A model generated the notes under the pieces. The model was not told the DNA's origin, searched no databases, and saw only the letters and a list, made by a program, of their open reading frames with translations. Source: Lachnospiraceae bacterium (GTDB lineage: Bacteria > Bacillota_A > Clostridia > Lachnospirales > Lachnospiraceae). Taken from it: a DNA stretch of 64,000 bases. Below are positions 61,921 through 64,000 of the stretch, one piece after another. Made by a program: the position numbers and the translations under genes. The stretch is taken from positions 310,001-374,000 of the forward strand of contig JAGAIR010000002.1 in the NCBI GenBank assembly GCA_017626435.1. Reading direction: 5' to 3'. The first letter of the stretch is position 1; each line of letters begins with the position of its first letter.

Positions 61921-62718
61921 ATGAAAAAACTATTATTTTTCGATATAGATGGAACTATTTTAGCAGAAGGAGAAAACCGGTATGTACCGGAAAGTGCGAA
62001 AAAAGCCATTCACCTTCTCCAGGAAAACGGGCATCTTTGCTTTATCAATACAGGACGCTCCTGGTCAGAAGTCCACTCGAATATTTCTGATCTGGGCTTT
62101 GATGGTTTTGTCTGCGGTTGTGGTACCTATATCCGCTATCGGGACAAAATACTGCTGACACAGGAAATCCCAACAAAACTGGCTGATTCCGTTCTGGAAG
62201 ATATGTCACGCTGCCATCTGGAATGGCTTCTGGAGGGAAAATCTGCTATTTATTACAGCACAGAACCTTACACTACTCACATTGGTGATTTCCATCAGGA
62301 ATTTCACCAGCGTTTTCCCGATGCCTGTGCCGATGTTCTCCCGTCTACCCGCGGACTCCACTTTGACAAATTCTGTATCTGTACCCGCCCGGACAGTGAT
62401 CTACAGGCTTTTATCACTAAATATCAGAAATATTTTACTTTTATCGACAGAGGCAACCAGTTTTATGAAGTAGTTCCTGCCGGCTTTTCCAAAGCCAGCG
62501 GAATTCAGTTTCTGATGGACTATTTTCAGATTCCTCTGGAAGATACCATTGCGATCGGTGACAGCACAAACGACTTGCCAATGCTTACGTTTGCCGGAAC
62601 CAGCATTGGAATGAAAAAAAGCGATGAAGCTGTCTTACAGATAGTAGATTATATTACAGACACCGTTGAAAATGACGGTATTTACAAAGCCTTGGAACAC
62701 TTTGGACTAATTCCTTGA
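61921..62718 (+). CDS. Cof-type HAD-IIB family phosphatase
   Basis: A 265-residue HAD phosphatase. Motif I LLFFDIDGTILAEG, motif II FINTGRS, motif III Lys in FSKASG, and motif IV IAIGDSTNDLPML, with a C2B-type cap between. These enzymes dephosphorylate sugar phosphates, flavin or PLP-type phosphates; the substrate is not predictable. The ATG at 61921 has TTGAGGG upstream and is preferred over 61909. Its end overlaps the convergent membrane-protein gene by 12 bases. Confidence 0.92.
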   Translation: MKKLLFFDIDGTILAEGENRYVPESAKKAIHLLQENGHLCFINTGRSWSEVHSNISDLGFDGFVCGCGTYIRYRDKILLTQEIPTKLADSVLEDMSRCHLEWLLEGKSAIYYSTEPYTTHIGDFHQEFHQRFPDACADVLPSTRGLHFDKFCICTRPDSDLQAFITKYQKYFTFIDRGNQFYEVVPAGFSKASGIQFLMDYFQIPLEDTIAIGDSTNDLPMLTFAGTSIGMKKSDEAVLQIVDYITDTVENDGIYKALEHFGLIP

Positions 62719-63159
62719 TAGTGCCCTCTCCAGCACGGTCTTATAAACCATCACCAGATATGCATCCACAAAACAGAATTTATTACAGACAAATTCATAG
62801 GTTTTGTACAAAAAGCACATTCCCATCAACACCAGACTGATACTGGTAACCATATGATCCAGCCCCAGTCCGATCAAAAACAGGCTGGCAAACAGATAAA
62901 ACAAGAAGACAAACCAGAACTGCCGACCAATCTGAAATGCCTTCACTAATGTCATCATCAAGTTTTCTTTCTTCTGCGCAATCTCTTCTTTTTCCATATT
63001 CATAACATGGTCATACATATCCAGATAGACCGCTTTGCTGTCCAGATGAAACTCCTGCTGTGGCTCTTGTTTTTTTAATTCTTCCTGGCATAAAAATACA
63101 TAAAGTCCATAGCGGTTCTTGCCAAACTCTTTCCGCAGACACTTCCGAAACACATTCAT
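62707..63159 (-). CDS. Small membrane protein of unknown function
   Basis: A protein of about 150 residues not recognised as a family member. The N-terminal 70 residues are charged and helical (KCLRKEFGKNRYGLYVFLCQ), then two membrane segments (about 77-96 and 100-116), then a short C-terminal tail. No catalytic motif. The ATG at 63159 with GAGGACG upstream is preferred to the longer frame from 63195. It overlaps the end of the HAD phosphatase gene convergently. The interval 63160-63369 has a weak hairpin but no supported gene. Confidence 0.7.
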   Translation of the reverse strand: MNVFRKCLRKEFGKNRYGLYVFLCQEELKKQEPQQEFHLDSKAVYLDMYDHVMNMEKEEIAQKKENLMMTLVKAFQIGRQFWFVFLFYLFASLFLIGLGLDHMVTSISLVLMGMCFLYKTYEFVCNKFCFVDAYLVMVYKTVLERALSRN

Positions 63160-63369
63160 AATCGTCCTCATTTCTATCCATTGCCCAGATTCCACATTGG
63201 AAATCTACATTGATCACCAAAAGACGAAATCTGAGCTATTTGAATATATTTTACGCAATATGGAACAAATCGTTCCTATTGTTCCCATAAAAGAAATAAA
63301 ATACTCTGTAGAAATTTCTTTTGTTCATAAGATCAGAGTGTCAAAAGTCCATTTTCCTTGCTAAGGACT

Positions 63370-64000
63370 CTAATCTTCATAAATGGAAAACTGAAAAATA
63401 GTTACATGATGATAGGTGTCCCCTGCCTTTAAGACTGCATCAGGAAAAGTAGGAATATTTACAGCATTTGCAAAATTCTGGCACTCAAAGCATACCGCAC
63501 TGGAAGGTCCATAAATCACACCTTCCTTGCCTTCCTCTCCCTCCAATTCAGGTGCTGTATACATCTGTACTCCCGGCTGGTCCGTCAAAACCTTCATCAT
63601 CCTTCCGGTAGACGGTGCACGGTAGATAACAGCCTCTACAATCTCTCCCTTTGGATGCTCCAGTACAAAATTATGGTCATAACCCTTGAAATAATCCGGA
63701 CTGCTCTCATCAGAAACTACATCCGTTCCCAGGGCTTTCAATTCCGAAAAATCAAGTGGTGTTCCTTTTACCGGACAGATTTCGCCGGTAGGTACTAAAA
63801 GCTCATTGATTGGTGTGTATTTATCAGAAAATATTTTTACTTCCTGATCCAGAACGGTTCCATACTTATTACCACCCGGACCCAGGTTAAAATAGGAATG
63901 GTTGGTCATATTTACCACGGTATCCTGGTCAGACACTCCATCGTATTCCACAATCAGCTCGTCGGCATCCGTCAGACGATAGGTAATACGATAACTGAAA
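63370..64000 (-). CDS. galM: Aldose 1-epimerase (galactose mutarotase), partial
   Basis: Interconverts the alpha and beta anomers of aldohexoses. The 3' part is in the window; the frame remains open through the right edge (codons from 63999 on read SYRITYRLTDADELIVEYDG), so the start lies beyond 64000. Seen are the catalytic His in VNMTNHSYFNLGPGG, KGYDHNFVLEH, the tail VCFECQNFANAVNIP with the C-terminal region near the general-base Glu, and a normal C-terminus. It is followed by AT-rich sequence with no clear terminator. The visible part covers about 210 of the usual 330-350 residues. Confidence 0.92.
   Translation of the reverse strand, partial: FSYRITYRLTDADELIVEYDGVSDQDTVVNMTNHSYFNLGPGGNKYGTVLDQEVKIFSDKYTPINELLVPTGEICPVKGTPLDFSELKALGTDVVSDESSPDYFKGYDHNFVLEHPKGEIVEAVIYRAPSTGRMMKVLTDQPGVQMYTAPELEGEEGKEGVIYGPSSAVCFECQNFANAVNIPTFPDAVLKAGDTYHHVTIFQFSIYED

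Noticed and set aside
63119..63364. Plus-strand 81-residue ORF near the galM gene
   Set aside because: Overlaps the start of the small membrane protein on the other strand and has no ribosome binding site; the text is suggestive but unsupported.

Overview
The window reads as a chromosomal segment of a low-to-moderate GC, spore-forming, anaerobic Firmicute, most probably a Lachnospiraceae (Blautia-like). This is inferred from the spoIIIA sporulation operon, Bacillus/Clostridia-type promoters and strong GGAGG ribosome binding sites, the ireB-yqgF-DUF1292-mltG-trmR-trhP gene order, split transketolase genes, a small (TalC/Fsa-like) transaldolase, ABC-F proteins and cytidylate-kinase-like proteins. 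No phage, insertion sequence, CRISPR array, rRNA or tRNA gene was found. Most genes lie on the minus strand.

Layout. 1-3017: 5' part of the spoIIIA operon (AA, AB, AC, AD, partial AE), which builds the mother cell-to-forespore channel. 3152-4542: two membrane proteins of unknown role. 4736-5503: aroE. 5589-8747: a CDP-glycerol glycerophosphotransferase-like enzyme and a PAPS-type sulfotransferase, probably for cell-surface polymer synthesis. 9064-11340: efp, aroK, aroD and a 37-residue membrane peptide. 11509-12531: ilvC, with a promoter whose start region is covered by a perfect FadR-type operator next to a GntR/FadR regulator gene. 13465-21590: a nitrogen-scavenging island with an M20 amidohydrolase (allantoate/N-carbamoyl type), a complete urea/amide-type ABC importer (urtABCDE-like), a cytidylate-kinase-like protein and a PucR-family regulator. 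21736-25851: ilvN, degV, a family-2 glycosyltransferase and a secreted transglutaminase-like protein. 25944-32236: a DUF815-type ATPase, argS, aroA and an Lsa-type ABC-F protein preceded by a transcription-attenuation leader.

32777-45540: a PurF paralogue without its glutaminase cysteine, an alpha/beta hydrolase, a D,D-carboxypeptidase, a PAS-CPBP fusion, a histidine phosphatase, split transketolase plus transaldolase (non-oxidative pentose phosphate pathway), an arylsulfotransferase-like membrane-anchored protein, a thioesterase, a second ABC-F protein and a cold-shock protein. 45740-47580: a cytoplasmic GH29 alpha-L-fucosidase with a small HTH protein. 47600-55137: an RNA-centred block: U32 peptidase (TrhP-like), TrmR-like methyltransferase, an MltG-like membrane protein lacking the catalytic domain, a YlbF-like protein, RNase J, DUF1292, YqgF, IreB and MtaB. 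55333-64000: an HPr-like protein without the phosphorylatable histidine, thiI-iscS, rsmE, an orphan FliD-like protein, a YgiQ-type radical SAM protein, a Cof-type HAD phosphatase, a small membrane protein and a partial galactose mutarotase.

The observations most worth following are: the attenuation leader of the Lsa-type ABC-F gene (mutually exclusive hairpins and a six-residue ORF); the glutaminase-dead PurF paralogue; the operator-covered ilvC promoter; the ureide/urea-type island with no urease in view; the PAS-CPBP fusion; the His-less HPr; the orphan FliD-like protein; and an 81-bp palindrome-rich insert between the two transketolase genes. Starts were chosen mainly by Shine-Dalgarno position. 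No database search was possible, so family names rest on motif and gene-order recognition.
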